A stretch of 64,000 nucleotides of DNA from Thaumasiovibrio sp043421945 (GCA_043421945.1 JBHOGO010000008.1:26597-90596), one strand, 5' to 3'. Shown: positions 42,616 through 52,045, counted from the stretch's first letter. The notes: generated from the letters alone by a model not told the origin. Numbers and translations are program-made.

Positions 42616-43779
42616 TTACTCCTCATTCGATGCTGAAGGCGTTGTACTTTGTGTGCTGCTATCAACCACAACGTCAATATCATTTTTCATATTGATGATA
42701 TTACTGATAACGACTTGCTCACCGCTCACTAGCCCTTCTTGGACTACCCATCCGTTACCCACTTCATCGCTGAGAACCACAGACTTTTTCTCTGTTTTAT
42801 TCTCTTGGTTAACCACAAAAACAGAAGGCTCCCCTGACTGGCTTCGAACCACAGCAGATTGAGGTACAACTAAGTAGTCTCGCGCTTCAGGCATGGATAT
42901 ATGAGCGCGTACATACATGCCTGCGAGTAAAATGTTTTTAGGGTTTGGGATAATGGCGCGAAGGGTGACCGAACCGGTGGAGTCAGAAACAAGAGTATCC
43001 GAAAATTCGAGATGACCAACTTCCTCAAAGGCGCTGCCATCTTCAAGTGTGATCGATACAGGGATTTCGGCATTCTTGTCGGTGAAATCGGCAAACTCTT
43101 TTCTTATTTTTGTAACGGCAAGTGAAGACTGTTGCATGTCAATATAGACATTCGAGGTTTGCACAATCGTCGTGAGATATGAGGATTGCCCAGATGTTAA
43201 CAAAGAGCCTTCAGACACAAGTGATAGACCCGCCTGACCTGAAATAGGCGCTTTAATTTGAGTATAAGAGAGTTCAATATTGGCATAGTCTAACTCTGCT
43301 TGGCGAATCGCGACCTCTGCTTGAGCTTCTTTGTGAAGGGCATCGACATCATCAAAATCCTGTTGGCTGGTCAAATTTTTGTTAAGTAGTTCTTTATATC
43401 GAACCACACTTTTTCTGTTTGTCTCTTCGCTCGTTGATGCTTTTGCTAATTGAGCCTGTGCGCTATTTACATTCGATTGATAAATCGTCGAGTCAATTTC
43501 ATAAAGAACATCGCCCGCTTCTACTTGAGAGCCCTCTTGGTATAAGCGCTTTTTGAGAATCCCTGTTACTTGTGGTCTTACTTCTGCTTGTTTGAAAGCG
43601 GCGATTCGTCCTGGTAGTTCGGTCGTTAAGCGCAATGTTGTCGGGGTCAATTCTAAAACATCAACATGAAGGGGGCCGGGATCAGGTCGTTGCACTATGG
43701 CTTGATCATTACAGCCGAACAATACAGTGCTAGAAAGAATGATACACAGAGGCAATTTTAATGAGTTGGGGAGCGACAT
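42616..43779 (-). CDS. RND efflux periplasmic adaptor (membrane fusion lipoprotein)
   Basis: A 387-residue lipoprotein: signal SLKLPLCIILSSTVLFGCND with lipobox, then RIAAFKQAEVRPQVTGILKK and EGSQVEAGDVLYEID (lipoyl half motif), an alpha-hairpin (about 95-170), the second lipoyl half IKAPISGQAGLS, and a beta-barrel with GMYVRAHISMP. I place the start at 43779, with AAAGG 7 bases upstream; an upstream in-frame ATG at 43929 would bury the signal peptide. It links the permease to an outer-membrane channel. Same operon as the permease. Confidence 0.93.
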   Translation of the reverse strand: MSLPNSLKLPLCIILSSTVLFGCNDQAIVQRPDPGPLHVDVLELTPTTLRLTTELPGRIAAFKQAEVRPQVTGILKKRLYQEGSQVEAGDVLYEIDSTIYQSNVNSAQAQLAKASTSEETNRKSVVRYKELLNKNLTSQQDFDDVDALHKEAQAEVAIRQAELDYANIELSYTQIKAPISGQAGLSLVSEGSLLTSGQSSYLTTIVQTSNVYIDMQQSSLAVTKIRKEFADFTDKNAEIPVSITLEDGSAFEEVGHLEFSDTLVSDSTGSVTLRAIIPNPKNILLAGMYVRAHISMPEARDYLVVPQSAVVRSQSGEPSVFVVNQENKTEKKSVVLSDEVGNGWVVQEGLVSGEQVVISNIINMKNDIDVVVDSSTQSTTPSASNEE

Positions 43780-44020
43780 AGTGATACCTTTTAGTATTAG
43801 CGTACTGACAAATATAGATAAAAATAGCAACGCAAAGGTTAAGAAAGGGTTAACATTGCGTGTCCCAGGGTGGGTTTTTCGATGGGGAGTATCATTTTGA
43901 GTAATGAGTGTGCCTTTGAAACGCAGCAATAGAAGCTGGCGTTACGGTATGAATCCAACGCCGAATCATTGATGCAAGGTAAGGTACAGTCGTCGGGTTA
44001 TCTTCAGTATTAATATAAAT
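43780..44020. other. Intergenic region upstream of the RND pump
   Basis: About 240 bases with no gene apart from a weak frame extension of the adaptor. It should hold the pump promoter. No regulator gene adjoins the pump and no clear operator was seen. Confidence 0.4.
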
Positions 44021-44054
44021 AAAGCAGCTTCAATGTCACAGAAGCTGCTTTAAT
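44018..44054 (-). terminator. Terminator after the response regulator gene
   Basis: Perfect 11-bp stem AAAGCAGCTTC/GAAGCTGCTTT with a 9-base loop, ending in a T-rich stretch on the minus strand. It lies about 30 bases after the regulator stop codon. Confidence 0.8.
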
Positions 44055-44084
44055 TAGCTTAAGCTCAGCGGTCATCAAATAGCA

Positions 44085-45311
44085 CTATGTAAATACAGCT
44101 AGTCGCATGTTGTGTTCGACCTCATAGCGCTTGAGGCGTGAAATTAACGGTGCGGTGAGTGTCATTCCGGACTTTAATAGCACAGCGCTATTTGTACCGA
44201 CGATGGCTTGTTGCACCACTTGTCCTTCATGTAACTCGTCAGCCGATAAGCAGGCGTTGCTATCATGGTCGTAAAGGTTGTTTTCGATAAACGCTTCGAA
44301 TTGGCTGACAATCGTCGCATCGTAGTCAATATTTGCCTTTTGATGGAGTTGTAAAAGTGCAAACTTGCGTCGATTACCTTGAATCGTGTTGCTCTCTTGT
44401 AAAAGATCAAAATCTCGAATGACGCGAAGAATTCGTGATAACAGAGGGATTTCTTCTGACGATAAACGGTGAGGTGATCCGCTACCATTCATATTTTCAT
44501 TGAGCCCTTCGATAGTATTAGCAACCTCGGTGAGACCCGGAATGGAAGAGACCAGTTGCGAGCCAAAAAGGGCGGGCTCATTTTGACGATGAGCTTGTTG
44601 GGCGTCTGATGTTTCCATTGCGAGTAGACCAATGTCATACATCAAAGAGGCAAGGTAAAGAGTTGTTGTTTGCTTACTTTCCAAGCCATAAACCGCAGCA
44701 AATCTCATTGCTAATTTTGAAATACGTTCGTAGTGCGCTTTTTTATCGGCAAAGCGAAATTCAATTAATTGGTGGATGAGCGTAATTGTACTTTGATAAA
44801 GCGCTTGCTGCTTTTTAATCTGTTTCTTTGCTTCTGCTTGTGCGCTGCGTATTTGTTGCTGCTGCTTTTGAATAGAGATCTTTAGCTTTTTTTGATTGAG
44901 GGTAATGTGCTCGAGTTGACGCGCCTCTGACTTGTTTTTTTTGACCTCTGAGGCAAGGCCACAAATTGTGCTCATTAAATTCTTATGCTGCCAAGGTTTT
45001 GTCATAAAGGCGCTAACGTGCCCTTCATTGACTGCGCGTTGAGCGGTATCCAAATCAGCCTCTCCGGTTAAGAGGACACGCGCACACTGTGGCTGAGCGT
45101 TTTCGGCATTGGTTAGTAGTGTAATACCATCCATATAAGGCATTGAAAAGTCGGTAATGACGACATCAAAGGGGGTATCTTTTAAATACTCGAGAGCATC
45201 GGCAGGAGCTGAGCATGCAGTGACTTGAAAACGTGTTTCCAAGCTATGTTTGAGTAACATTAAAATTGATTTATCGTCATCAACAATGAGAATTCTCGCG
45301 TTTTTGTTCAT
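44085..45311 (-). CDS. Response regulator with degenerate HD-GYP-like output domain
   Basis: A 408-residue protein like RpfG. The receiver (1-120) is intact: ILIVDDDKSI, phospho-Asp in VVITDFSMPYMDG, Lys in FMTKPW. A coiled coil (about 130-170) leads to an HD-GYP-like domain (about 175-345) with LIHQLIEFRFADKKAHYERI and LYLASLMYDIGLLAM. The metal-binding HD is Tyr-Asp and the GYP region reads NMNGSGSPHRLSSEEIPLLS without the preceding HH. Cyclic di-GMP hydrolysis is therefore unlikely. The C-terminal 60 residues resemble the tail of Vibrio HD-output regulators. It overlaps the upstream kinase-like gene by 4 bases. Confidence 0.85.
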   Translation of the reverse strand: MNKNARILIVDDDKSILMLLKHSLETRFQVTACSAPADALEYLKDTPFDVVITDFSMPYMDGITLLTNAENAQPQCARVLLTGEADLDTAQRAVNEGHVSAFMTKPWQHKNLMSTICGLASEVKKNKSEARQLEHITLNQKKLKISIQKQQQQIRSAQAEAKKQIKKQQALYQSTITLIHQLIEFRFADKKAHYERISKLAMRFAAVYGLESKQTTTLYLASLMYDIGLLAMETSDAQQAHRQNEPALFGSQLVSSIPGLTEVANTIEGLNENMNGSGSPHRLSSEEIPLLSRILRVIRDFDLLQESNTIQGNRRKFALLQLHQKANIDYDATIVSQFEAFIENNLYDHDSNACLSADELHEGQVVQQAIVGTNSAVLLKSGMTLTAPLISRLKRYEVEHNMRLAVFT

Positions 45312-46303
45312 GATTCCTCTCCTTCTGAAAAAGGGAATTTAATTAAAGTTGTCATGCCGTACCCATGTTGTTGATTAACAGTAATTTTACCGCCCATGTT
45401 AGTAATGGGTGTGTGAAAAAGTGATGTAATCAAATCTTGATGCAGTGCTGATTTTTCTTGATTATCTGAAAGGGCGATACAAACAAAAGATTGGCACTGG
45501 TATGTTTTCAGTGTCACGGTGCCGAATGCAGTATTGTTGTTCGCATTCATGATGATGAGCTGCAGTAATATTCGTCGTAATGGAGCAGGTTGACACATGA
45601 CAGCAGGAGCTGTGGTGTCTTGGTGCTGAATTAAACGGACGCTATGCCCAAATAGCGGTGTGGTGAACTCGATAATAGGCTTGAGGATATCGTTAGAGAT
45701 ATTGCTCATCGCAACTTGGTGATGGTCCGTTGCTTGCAGTGAAGTGAGCTCTTCCCAAAAGGTACCATCTACTAACAGTGTATCGACTGTTGAATCTAAA
45801 GAAGGCGTATCGTCAGAAATAGTGATGGGCTCAGGCAATCGTTGAAGAGCTTCCATCTGTTTCTGCACAAGCGATACGATAACAGCGTTTTGATTTTGTA
45901 ATTCAGTGATGATCGCTTTCTCTCTTTCTTTTAATTCAGCCTGCTGACTAGATACCGGTGAGGCCTCGCGATACGCTATTTTTTCAGCGATAGCATAGAG
46001 ATATGTTTGCAATGTTTGTTGGGGCTCACAGGGTAAATTCTTTGCTGGATAGGGGAGTTGACGATGGATTAAAAAGTTTTCTGCTAGCTTGACTAAGGTT
46101 ATCCACGGAGTGATTAAAAATTTTCTTGTGAGCGCTGTCAGCAGAAAAATGATGGGTGCAGTAACAATGGAAATGGCAAGGTTAAGATTGGGACCACTGA
46201 TTACTAACCACATGGTGATAGCGCCCACGACAACACTTGCCATAATAATAGCGAATGCGAGCATGGTGAATGCTATTCCTTGATTAGTAGTGTTTTTTTT
46301 CAT
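45308..46303 (-). CDS. Membrane kinase-like protein lacking a HisKA domain
   Basis: A 331-residue protein. Two TM helices (about 10-33 and 40-60) precede a coiled coil (about 125-160). The C-terminus (about 195-325) resembles a HATPase domain: LLQLIIMNANNNTAFGTVTL as an N box, a poor G1 box (SDNQEKSA), and a final GGKITVNQQHGYGMTTLIKF. No phospho-accepting His box is present. It may bind ATP weakly or act only as a partner of the degenerate response regulator that follows with a 4-base overlap. This pairing is clear; the biochemical role is unknown. Confidence 0.75.
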   Translation of the reverse strand: MKKNTTNQGIAFTMLAFAIIMASVVVGAITMWLVISGPNLNLAISIVTAPIIFLLTALTRKFLITPWITLVKLAENFLIHRQLPYPAKNLPCEPQQTLQTYLYAIAEKIAYREASPVSSQQAELKEREKAIITELQNQNAVIVSLVQKQMEALQRLPEPITISDDTPSLDSTVDTLLVDGTFWEELTSLQATDHHQVAMSNISNDILKPIIEFTTPLFGHSVRLIQHQDTTAPAVMCQPAPLRRILLQLIIMNANNNTAFGTVTLKTYQCQSFVCIALSDNQEKSALHQDLITSLFHTPITNMGGKITVNQQHGYGMTTLIKFPFSEGEES

Positions 46304-46477
46304 GACCTACCCTGAGGTTATTTAAGAAGCTCTTTTCGCTTTGTGCGACTAAAAGACGAAATCCTTTATCTACAATAGATGTTATGCAATAAATAAGCCG
46401 TACTTAAAAATCAACCTTATGGCATGCTCGCTATTTGGCTTTACTTCATCGATAATCTAAGTATCCCTACAATAACG

Positions 46478-46513
46478 ACATACCTAGATATATTCGCAGA
46501 CACATAGGTATGT
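46478..46513. repeat. Inverted repeat upstream of yecM
   Basis: ACATACCTA and TAGGTATGT are exact 9-base arms 18 bases apart, 28 bases before the yecM start. It could be an operator or a leader hairpin; there is no T run, so it is not a terminator. Confidence 0.4.
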
Positions 46514-46540
46514 AGACACATAGATTAGAGAGATACATTC

Positions 46541-47125
46541 ATGACGTTGACCTCAGAACACTTAATAAGCACTTTGCCGCAATTTGCGAATTCAGTTGCT
46601 AAATTGCTTAATGATTTAGGTATTTCGGCATCAGATTTATTTGCTGACCATATTGCCCTTAGAGTGAATGGTGTTGAGACTGCGAACACGCTTTTTCCGC
46701 AATGGTTGCAGCGAGGCAAGCAAATCTCTAATGCTGTTATTAACGGAAGACCAATCTGGATCGTGAAACTGGACAACGATTTGACTGTCGGGCCATGGCA
46801 AGTGGATTGTGTAGAGTTACCTTTTCCCAGCGATAAGCGCTATCCCCAAGAGGGCTGGGAGCATATTGAATTCGTTGTGCCGGGTGAGGCAACAACGATT
46901 GCAGCTCTTGAAGTGGCAATGAAAAAAAACTTCCCCCACAGTAAGCTGTCTGTAGACGAATTATCTGAACTCGGCATCGCTTATAAAGCGAGTGAGCCTC
47001 ATGCTGAAGGTGAGCAGCTGCCTAACCCTACGCTAGCGTTTAAGCGTGATGGTGTGTGTGTTAAGTTTCATTCCTATGCCATTGAAGAAGTGGTTGCAAG
47101 TGAGCGTAATAACCTGAACGGTTAG
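46541..47125 (+). CDS. yecM: YecM family protein
   Basis: A 194-residue protein of the YecM family (VOC-like fold, PF06185). Family blocks are visible: LFADHIALRVNGVETAN, INGRPIWIVKLDNDLTVGPW, CVELPFPSDKRYPQEGWEHI and a C-terminal AFKRDGVCVKFHSYAI, with His residues that could bind metal as in other VOC proteins. The function is not established. Monocistronic, with an inverted repeat in its leader. Confidence 0.9.
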   Translation: MTLTSEHLISTLPQFANSVAKLLNDLGISASDLFADHIALRVNGVETANTLFPQWLQRGKQISNAVINGRPIWIVKLDNDLTVGPWQVDCVELPFPSDKRYPQEGWEHIEFVVPGEATTIAALEVAMKKNFPHSKLSVDELSELGIAYKASEPHAEGEQLPNPTLAFKRDGVCVKFHSYAIEEVVASERNNLNG

Positions 47126-47318
47126 CGTTACGTATAATACCGTTACAATTTGCTGATATCAGTCTGAGCCCATTTTGCTATATTCCCGTTGCAGTATGAA
47201 GCTTTTCATTCAACAGTAAGTGTTTCTTCCTATTACGTTAATACGTTAGGGGGATGATTTTTCGTTGATTATAGATAAGCGGTTATGCAACAAACCGGTG
47301 TGAATAGTTAATGGTGGA

Positions 47319-47657
47319 ATGGTAGTGAAGTTTCAAATCGTACTTATGATGTGTACCGTCTTGGTTTCAGGTTGCAGCAATCAGCAGTTGCAAACTGCTG
47401 GGATTGGCGGGGCAACGGTTAATGCTTATCCGCAAAACATGACAAATAGCCAGCTCTGTGAAATTCAGATCTATGGTCGCCCGACGACACAAACCCGTGT
47501 TGCTGTGGCAAGTGAGTACACACGCCGTGGGCTTAATGGTGATTACTGCGAACGCCAATACACGAAAAATACCATTGTGAAATGGTATGACCGCTGGTTA
47601 TCCTCTCAGCCTGAAATCTCAAACCCTATAGAGGCAACCCCCGAGCTTTACAAATAA
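47319..47657 (+). CDS. Small lipoprotein, function unknown
   Basis: A 112-residue lipoprotein with N-terminus KFQIVLMMCTVLVSGCSNQQ (lipobox VSGC). The mature part contains QNMTNSQLCEIQIYGRPTTQ and AVASEYTRRGLNGDYCERQY, with two Cys, and resembles small conserved Vibrio lipoproteins I cannot name. A GTG at 47325 is an alternative start, since GGTGGA lies 6 bases before it. No partner gene is evident. Confidence 0.8.
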   Translation: MVVKFQIVLMMCTVLVSGCSNQQLQTAGIGGATVNAYPQNMTNSQLCEIQIYGRPTTQTRVAVASEYTRRGLNGDYCERQYTKNTIVKWYDRWLSSQPEISNPIEATPELYK

Positions 47658-47793
47658 ACAATCGGGTATTTAGAGCGGATTTCTGGGACATTGAATGATA
47701 GAGTTCTTGCTAGAAGGCGCTTAATCTTAATAACGGTTAATTTAGCTAAAAAAGGCGCATTGCTTTTCCGTATGGCTCTCCGATACAGAGAGA

Positions 47794-47853
47794 CATTGCC
47801 ACAGAAAACATGGTCACAGAAAGCCTTGTCACAAAAAATATTGCGACAGAAAG
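47794..47853. repeat. Four 15-bp imperfect tandem repeats
   Basis: Units CATTGCCACAGAAAA, CATGGTCACAGAAAG, CCTTGTCACAAAAAA and TATTGCGACAGAAAG run in register, with a partial fifth. They lie within a 66-codon open frame (47691-47891) that would encode LPQKT-WSQKA-LSQKI-LRQKV, but I see no ribosome site for it. Confidence 0.7.
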
Positions 47854-47885
47854 TATTGCGCCTTTTGTATAGCTTAAATTGTCAG

Positions 47886-48719
47886 TTATAAAATGACAGT
47901 GCGGTTACCGTTGACGAAGACCTTATCATCGAGCACAAAGCTCAACGCCTTACTTAATACAGATTTTTCGACGTCTCTTCCTGCATGAGCGAGATCTTTC
48001 GCGCTAAAGTTATGATCAACGGGGATGACTTGTTGATGGATAATCGGCCCTTCATCCAAATCGTTGGTCACGAAATGAGCGGTTGCGCCGATGATTTTCA
48101 CGCCACGATCATAAGCTTGCTGATAGGGTTTTGCACCAATAAACGCCGGTAAGAAGCTATGGTGGATATTGATGATTTGGTTTGGAAACTCAGCGACAAA
48201 TGATTCGGTTAATACACGCATATATTTTGCAAGAACAACGTAATCAGGATTGTAGTCTTTGATGAGGTCGACGATTTGCGCTTCGTGATCTTCACGTTCT
48301 AGATCAACATGACTCACCGTGTGGTAGGGGATATCAAACTTTTCGGTTAAGCCTTCTAAGGTATCGTAGTTACCAATGACGGCGGCAATCTCAACATCCA
48401 AGGCACCTGCATAGGCCTTCATTAAAATATCACCAAGACAGTGTGCTTCTTTTGTCACTAGGATGACGATACGTTTACGCCCAGAGCTGATTAATTCATG
48501 GCGGCTGTCTTGGGGTAATGCACTGCTAAGGTCGGCAAGAAACGTGTCATCGTTAAAGTAGCCTTCGAGCTCAGTGCGCATAAAAAAGCGTTGGTTGGTG
48601 TTATCAACAAACTCGTTGTTGTGGATGATATTGAGTTGATGCTTGTAACAGATATTGGTGATTGTTGCGATTAATCCTTTAGCATCACTGGACTCTGTCA
48701 CCAAGGTTTTGCGTTCCAT
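47886..48719 (-). CDS. purU: Formyltetrahydrofolate deformylase
   Basis: A 277-residue enzyme that hydrolyses 10-formyl-THF to THF and formate. An N-terminal ACT domain (1-80, DAKGLIATITNICYKHQLNI) precedes a formyltransferase-fold catalytic domain: RIVILVTKEAHCLGDIL, VVLAKYMRVLTESF, IINIHHSFLPAFIGAKPYQQ (catalytic Asn-His) and TAHFVTNDLDEGPII (catalytic Asp). Length and motifs match E. coli PurU. Monocistronic. Confidence 0.97.
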   Translation of the reverse strand: MERKTLVTESSDAKGLIATITNICYKHQLNIIHNNEFVDNTNQRFFMRTELEGYFNDDTFLADLSSALPQDSRHELISSGRKRIVILVTKEAHCLGDILMKAYAGALDVEIAAVIGNYDTLEGLTEKFDIPYHTVSHVDLEREDHEAQIVDLIKDYNPDYVVLAKYMRVLTESFVAEFPNQIINIHHSFLPAFIGAKPYQQAYDRGVKIIGATAHFVTNDLDEGPIIHQQVIPVDHNFSAKDLAHAGRDVEKSVLSKALSFVLDDKVFVNGNRTVIL

Positions 48720-48996
48720 GTATTTCCCTGTTTCGTCAATTTTATTGTAATCAATATCCCGTTTTACTCTTTATTGTGCGATGGGTCAAAGGTTATACCG
48801 ACTCACAAAGGGTCAGGATGGCGCTACGATTGATTTTGATCATCTTTGGTGGCTGGGTTAGGGCATTAATCCTTTATCAAACGGATTCTTGAGGCTGGTT
48901 AAATACACAGGCATAATAGCGCGTTGAAAAGAATATGAGCGACCACAGTCATCAAATGATGACGGCTTTCGGGTGTAATAAGGTATTGTAAATTTA

Positions 48997-50901
48997 ATGA
49001 TTGATAACTATTTTTCACCCGATGGCGTATTGGCTAAAGCGATAGAGGGCTTTTCTCCACGAGAGCCGCAGCGAGTGATGTCACGCGCTGTTTCGACTGC
49101 GATCGAAACACAAACGCAGCTGGTTGTTGAAGCCGGTACAGGTACAGGAAAAACCTTTGCTTACTTGGTGCCTGCCCTGACCAGCGGTAAAAAAGTCATT
49201 ATTAGTACTGGCTCGAAAGCGTTGCAAGAGCAATTGTATCACCGGGATTTGCCCTTGATGGCTGAAGCACTCGAGTTTTCGGGAATAACGGCTCTATTAA
49301 AAGGGCGCAGTAACTACCTTTGCCCCGAACGTCTCAACAATCAAATCGATGAAAGTCATGCGGGCGAGAACCTCAACTTTGGTGAGTTGATTTCTGTTCG
49401 GCAGTGGGCGAGTTCCACTAAAAGTGGCGACTTGAGCGAATGTGAAGCATTAAAAGAAGATAGCCCTCTCATCCCCATGATCACCTCTTCTAATGATAAC
49501 TGCTTAGGGAAAGAGTGCCCATCTTTCGAAGGCTGCTACGTGGTAAAAGCACGTCGTCGAGCGATGGAAGCAGACCTCGTTGTTGTCAACCACCATCTAT
49601 TTTTAGCGGATGTGGCGATCAAAGAGACAGGATTTGGTGAGCTTATCCCAGAGGCTGATGTCTTTATTTTTGATGAGGCTCATCAGTTACCCGATATCGC
49701 TAGTCAATACTTTGGTCAATCGTTAACAAGCCGTCAAATTACGGAGTTGGCAAAAGACATTACGATTGGCTACCGCACTGAAGCGAGAGATATGAAGCAG
49801 CTTCAGAAAACTGCCGACCGTTTAAGTCAGGCCGCGATGGATGTGAGGCTAATCCTTGGAGAAGGCGGTTACAGAGGTAACTGGCGTGAAGCTTTGCAAT
49901 CGGCACCTATTGCACGAGAAGTTGAGCGTTTAACAGAGATACTTTCCTTAACGTATGATGTGCTTAAGCTCGTGTTAGGTCGAAGCCAGCTCTTAGATAC
50001 TGCGTTTGAACGTGTCACCATGCTTAAATCACGTTTAGAGCGCGTCTGTGATACATCAATTACAGGCTATTCCTATTGGTATGATACGACACCTCGTCAT
50101 TTCGGGTTACATATTACGCCGCTCTCTGTTGCTGAACGTTTCCATCAACAAATGGAAGAGCAAAAAGGATCTTGGATATTCACTTCAGCCACTTTGGCGG
50201 TTGATGATGACTTTAGTCACTTTGCGAATCGACTGGGATTGAAGCCAGCCGAGCAGTTTTCATTGCCAAGCCCGTTTGACTATCAGCAGCAAGCGCTACT
50301 TTGTGTCCCTCGATTTTTACCTGAGCCAAACAGTTTTGGCTTAGCAGATAAACTGGTTAAGATGCTCGCCCCTGTGATCGAAGAGAATAATGGTCGATGC
50401 TTTTTCCTCTGTACGTCACATCAGATGGTTAAAGACCTCTCTGCTGGATTTAGAGAGGTGCTTGATCTACCGATTTTGGCGCAAGGTGATATGCCTAAAC
50501 AGCAATTACTCAGCCATTATATTGATGAAGGCAATGCCGTTTTAGTCGCCACGGGGGCATTTTGGGAAGGTGTTGATGTTAGAGGGCAAGCCCTGAGCTG
50601 TGTTATCATTGATAAATTGCCGTTTACCGCACCGGATGACCCACTTTTAAAAGCCCGGATTGAAGATTGCCGTTTACAAGGCGGGGACCCGTTTGCACAT
50701 GTACAAATTCCAGATGCAGTTATTACCCTAAAGCAAGGTGTCGGACGACTTATCCGTGACAGTGCCGATCGAGGTGCATTGGTGATTTGTGATAATCGAA
50801 TTGTCACGCGGCAATATGGCGCCGTATTTTTGCGAAGCCTACCAGATATTCCACGAACACGTGATTTAGACGACGTTCGTCAGTTTTTATTGGATGCATA
50901 A
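48997..50901 (+). CDS. yoaA: YoaA, DinG-family (XPD-like) iron-sulfur helicase
   Basis: A 634-residue superfamily 2 DNA helicase. Walker A is AGTGTGKTFAYL. Iron-sulfur cysteines are NYLCPERL and NCLGKECPSFEGCYVV. The DEAH box is FIFDEAHQLPD, and the C-terminal motifs are GAFWEGVDVRG and LKQGVGRLIRDSADRGA. YoaA works with the HolC clamp-loader subunit in DNA repair in E. coli. It precedes tsaB as in other Vibrio genomes and E. coli (yoaA-tsaB). The 40-base gap suggests co-transcription. Confidence 0.95.
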   Translation: MIDNYFSPDGVLAKAIEGFSPREPQRVMSRAVSTAIETQTQLVVEAGTGTGKTFAYLVPALTSGKKVIISTGSKALQEQLYHRDLPLMAEALEFSGITALLKGRSNYLCPERLNNQIDESHAGENLNFGELISVRQWASSTKSGDLSECEALKEDSPLIPMITSSNDNCLGKECPSFEGCYVVKARRRAMEADLVVVNHHLFLADVAIKETGFGELIPEADVFIFDEAHQLPDIASQYFGQSLTSRQITELAKDITIGYRTEARDMKQLQKTADRLSQAAMDVRLILGEGGYRGNWREALQSAPIAREVERLTEILSLTYDVLKLVLGRSQLLDTAFERVTMLKSRLERVCDTSITGYSYWYDTTPRHFGLHITPLSVAERFHQQMEEQKGSWIFTSATLAVDDDFSHFANRLGLKPAEQFSLPSPFDYQQQALLCVPRFLPEPNSFGLADKLVKMLAPVIEENNGRCFFLCTSHQMVKDLSAGFREVLDLPILAQGDMPKQQLLSHYIDEGNAVLVATGAFWEGVDVRGQALSCVIIDKLPFTAPDDPLLKARIEDCRLQGGDPFAHVQIPDAVITLKQGVGRLIRDSADRGALVICDNRIVTRQYGAVFLRSLPDIPRTRDLDDVRQFLLDA

Positions 50902-50941
50902 GCATCTGATCCGTTATAACCATGAGCATTCAGAGGTTTGA

Positions 50942-51622
50942 ATGACGCTTAAAATATTGGCTGTTGATACAGCTACCGAAAACTGTTCAGTCGCTTTGCG
51001 TCTGGGTGATGAAGTCATTCATCGTAGTGCTATCGCCCCTCGTGAGCATACGACGAAAATTTTACCTATGGTCGACAATGTGTTGGCTGAGGCTGGCATG
51101 AAACTATCGCAACTTGATGGTTTAGCGTTTGGTCGAGGACCAGGCAGTTTCACCGGTGTCAGAATTGGTATTGGAATTGCACAGGGTTTAGCATTCGGCG
51201 CAGATTTGCCGATGATGGGCGTATCGACTTTAGAAGCGATGGCACAAGCGTGCTTCCGGCTCCATCAATCTGATCGTGTATTGACCGCGATTGATGCACG
51301 AATGGGTGAGCTATATTGGGGTCAGTACTTGCGTCAAGAAGGTGCATGGAAAGCGGTTGTTTCTGATTCGGTTGCTTCTCCTGATAATGTACAACTCATT
51401 ACTGATAGCCAGAAGTGGATGACGGCTGGAACGGGATGGGCGGCTTACCCTGATTTGGCAACGCAACTCGGTGTTGCAACGTCTTCAAGTGGTGTAGAAT
51501 TTCCACAAGCCCAAGATATGGTGATGTTAGCGACATTGGCAGATGCAGTGAGTGCTGAACATGCTGAACCTGTATACGTCCGTGATACCGTGACGTGGAA
51601 GAAGCTACCAGGTCGCGAATAA
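50942..51622 (+). CDS. tsaB: TsaB, tRNA t6A biosynthesis protein
   Basis: A 226-residue ASKHA-fold protein (YeaZ): ILAVDTATENCSVALRLGDE at the N-terminus, AFGRGPGSFTGVRIGIGIAQ in the middle, and AVSAEHAEPVYVRDTVTWKK at the C-terminus. It is a partner of TsaD, E and C that makes N6-threonylcarbamoyladenosine in ANN-decoding tRNAs. Full family length. Its place between yoaA and a short conserved gene is normal for the group. Confidence 0.97.
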   Translation: MTLKILAVDTATENCSVALRLGDEVIHRSAIAPREHTTKILPMVDNVLAEAGMKLSQLDGLAFGRGPGSFTGVRIGIGIAQGLAFGADLPMMGVSTLEAMAQACFRLHQSDRVLTAIDARMGELYWGQYLRQEGAWKAVVSDSVASPDNVQLITDSQKWMTAGTGWAAYPDLATQLGVATSSSGVEFPQAQDMVMLATLADAVSAEHAEPVYVRDTVTWKKLPGRE

Positions 51623-51707
51623 GGTTCTTGAAAGCCCAGAGTTAAGGGGCCGCTAATGCTTAGCAAGCACTCATTGGTAGAGTGCTTGATACGAGAAAGG
51701 AACGGGT

Positions 51708-52007
51708 ATGGTATCGATTCAGGGCTTGCCGCAAACGGCACCTCAGCCACAAAAGATACAGCGTAATAAGCGCAAAAAGGCACAAGCTGCTGCTGATGTC
51801 ACTCAACCTAGCCCAGTGGCTACCGCTGTCTCTCGAGGTATACGAGCGAGTGAAAGTGCTGACGGCGCTGCGCAACAACATGCCCGTTTACATTATGATG
51901 GTCCTGACTCTAAAAATAGGCAGGCATTATCTTCTTATCATGATGTCCTTAACCAGCGCCGCAGAGAAGAACTTTCTGAAATGTTTGGTGTTGATATCTA
52001 TGTATAG
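51708..52007 (+). CDS. Small conserved protein, function unknown
   Basis: A 99-residue soluble protein, basic and low-complexity in the first half (QPQKIQRNKRKKAQAAADV), with a conserved-looking C-terminus SYHDVLNQRRREELSEMFGV. No domain is recognised. The ATG has AAAGGAACGGGT just upstream. It lies between tsaB and an alpha/beta hydrolase in the same direction, probably in one operon, and similar short genes occur at this position in vibrios. Confidence 0.7.
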   Translation: MVSIQGLPQTAPQPQKIQRNKRKKAQAAADVTQPSPVATAVSRGIRASESADGAAQQHARLHYDGPDSKNRQALSSYHDVLNQRRREELSEMFGVDIYV

Positions 52008-52045
52008 TAAGTACTGCCATTCATACCGCTGTTAGCGAAGATCTT

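Noticed and set aside
51682..52035. Overlapping 117-codon frame across the small gene after tsaB
   Set aside because: The 51708-52007 frame has the better ribosome site and a conserved-looking C-terminus; this one is an out-of-frame overlap.
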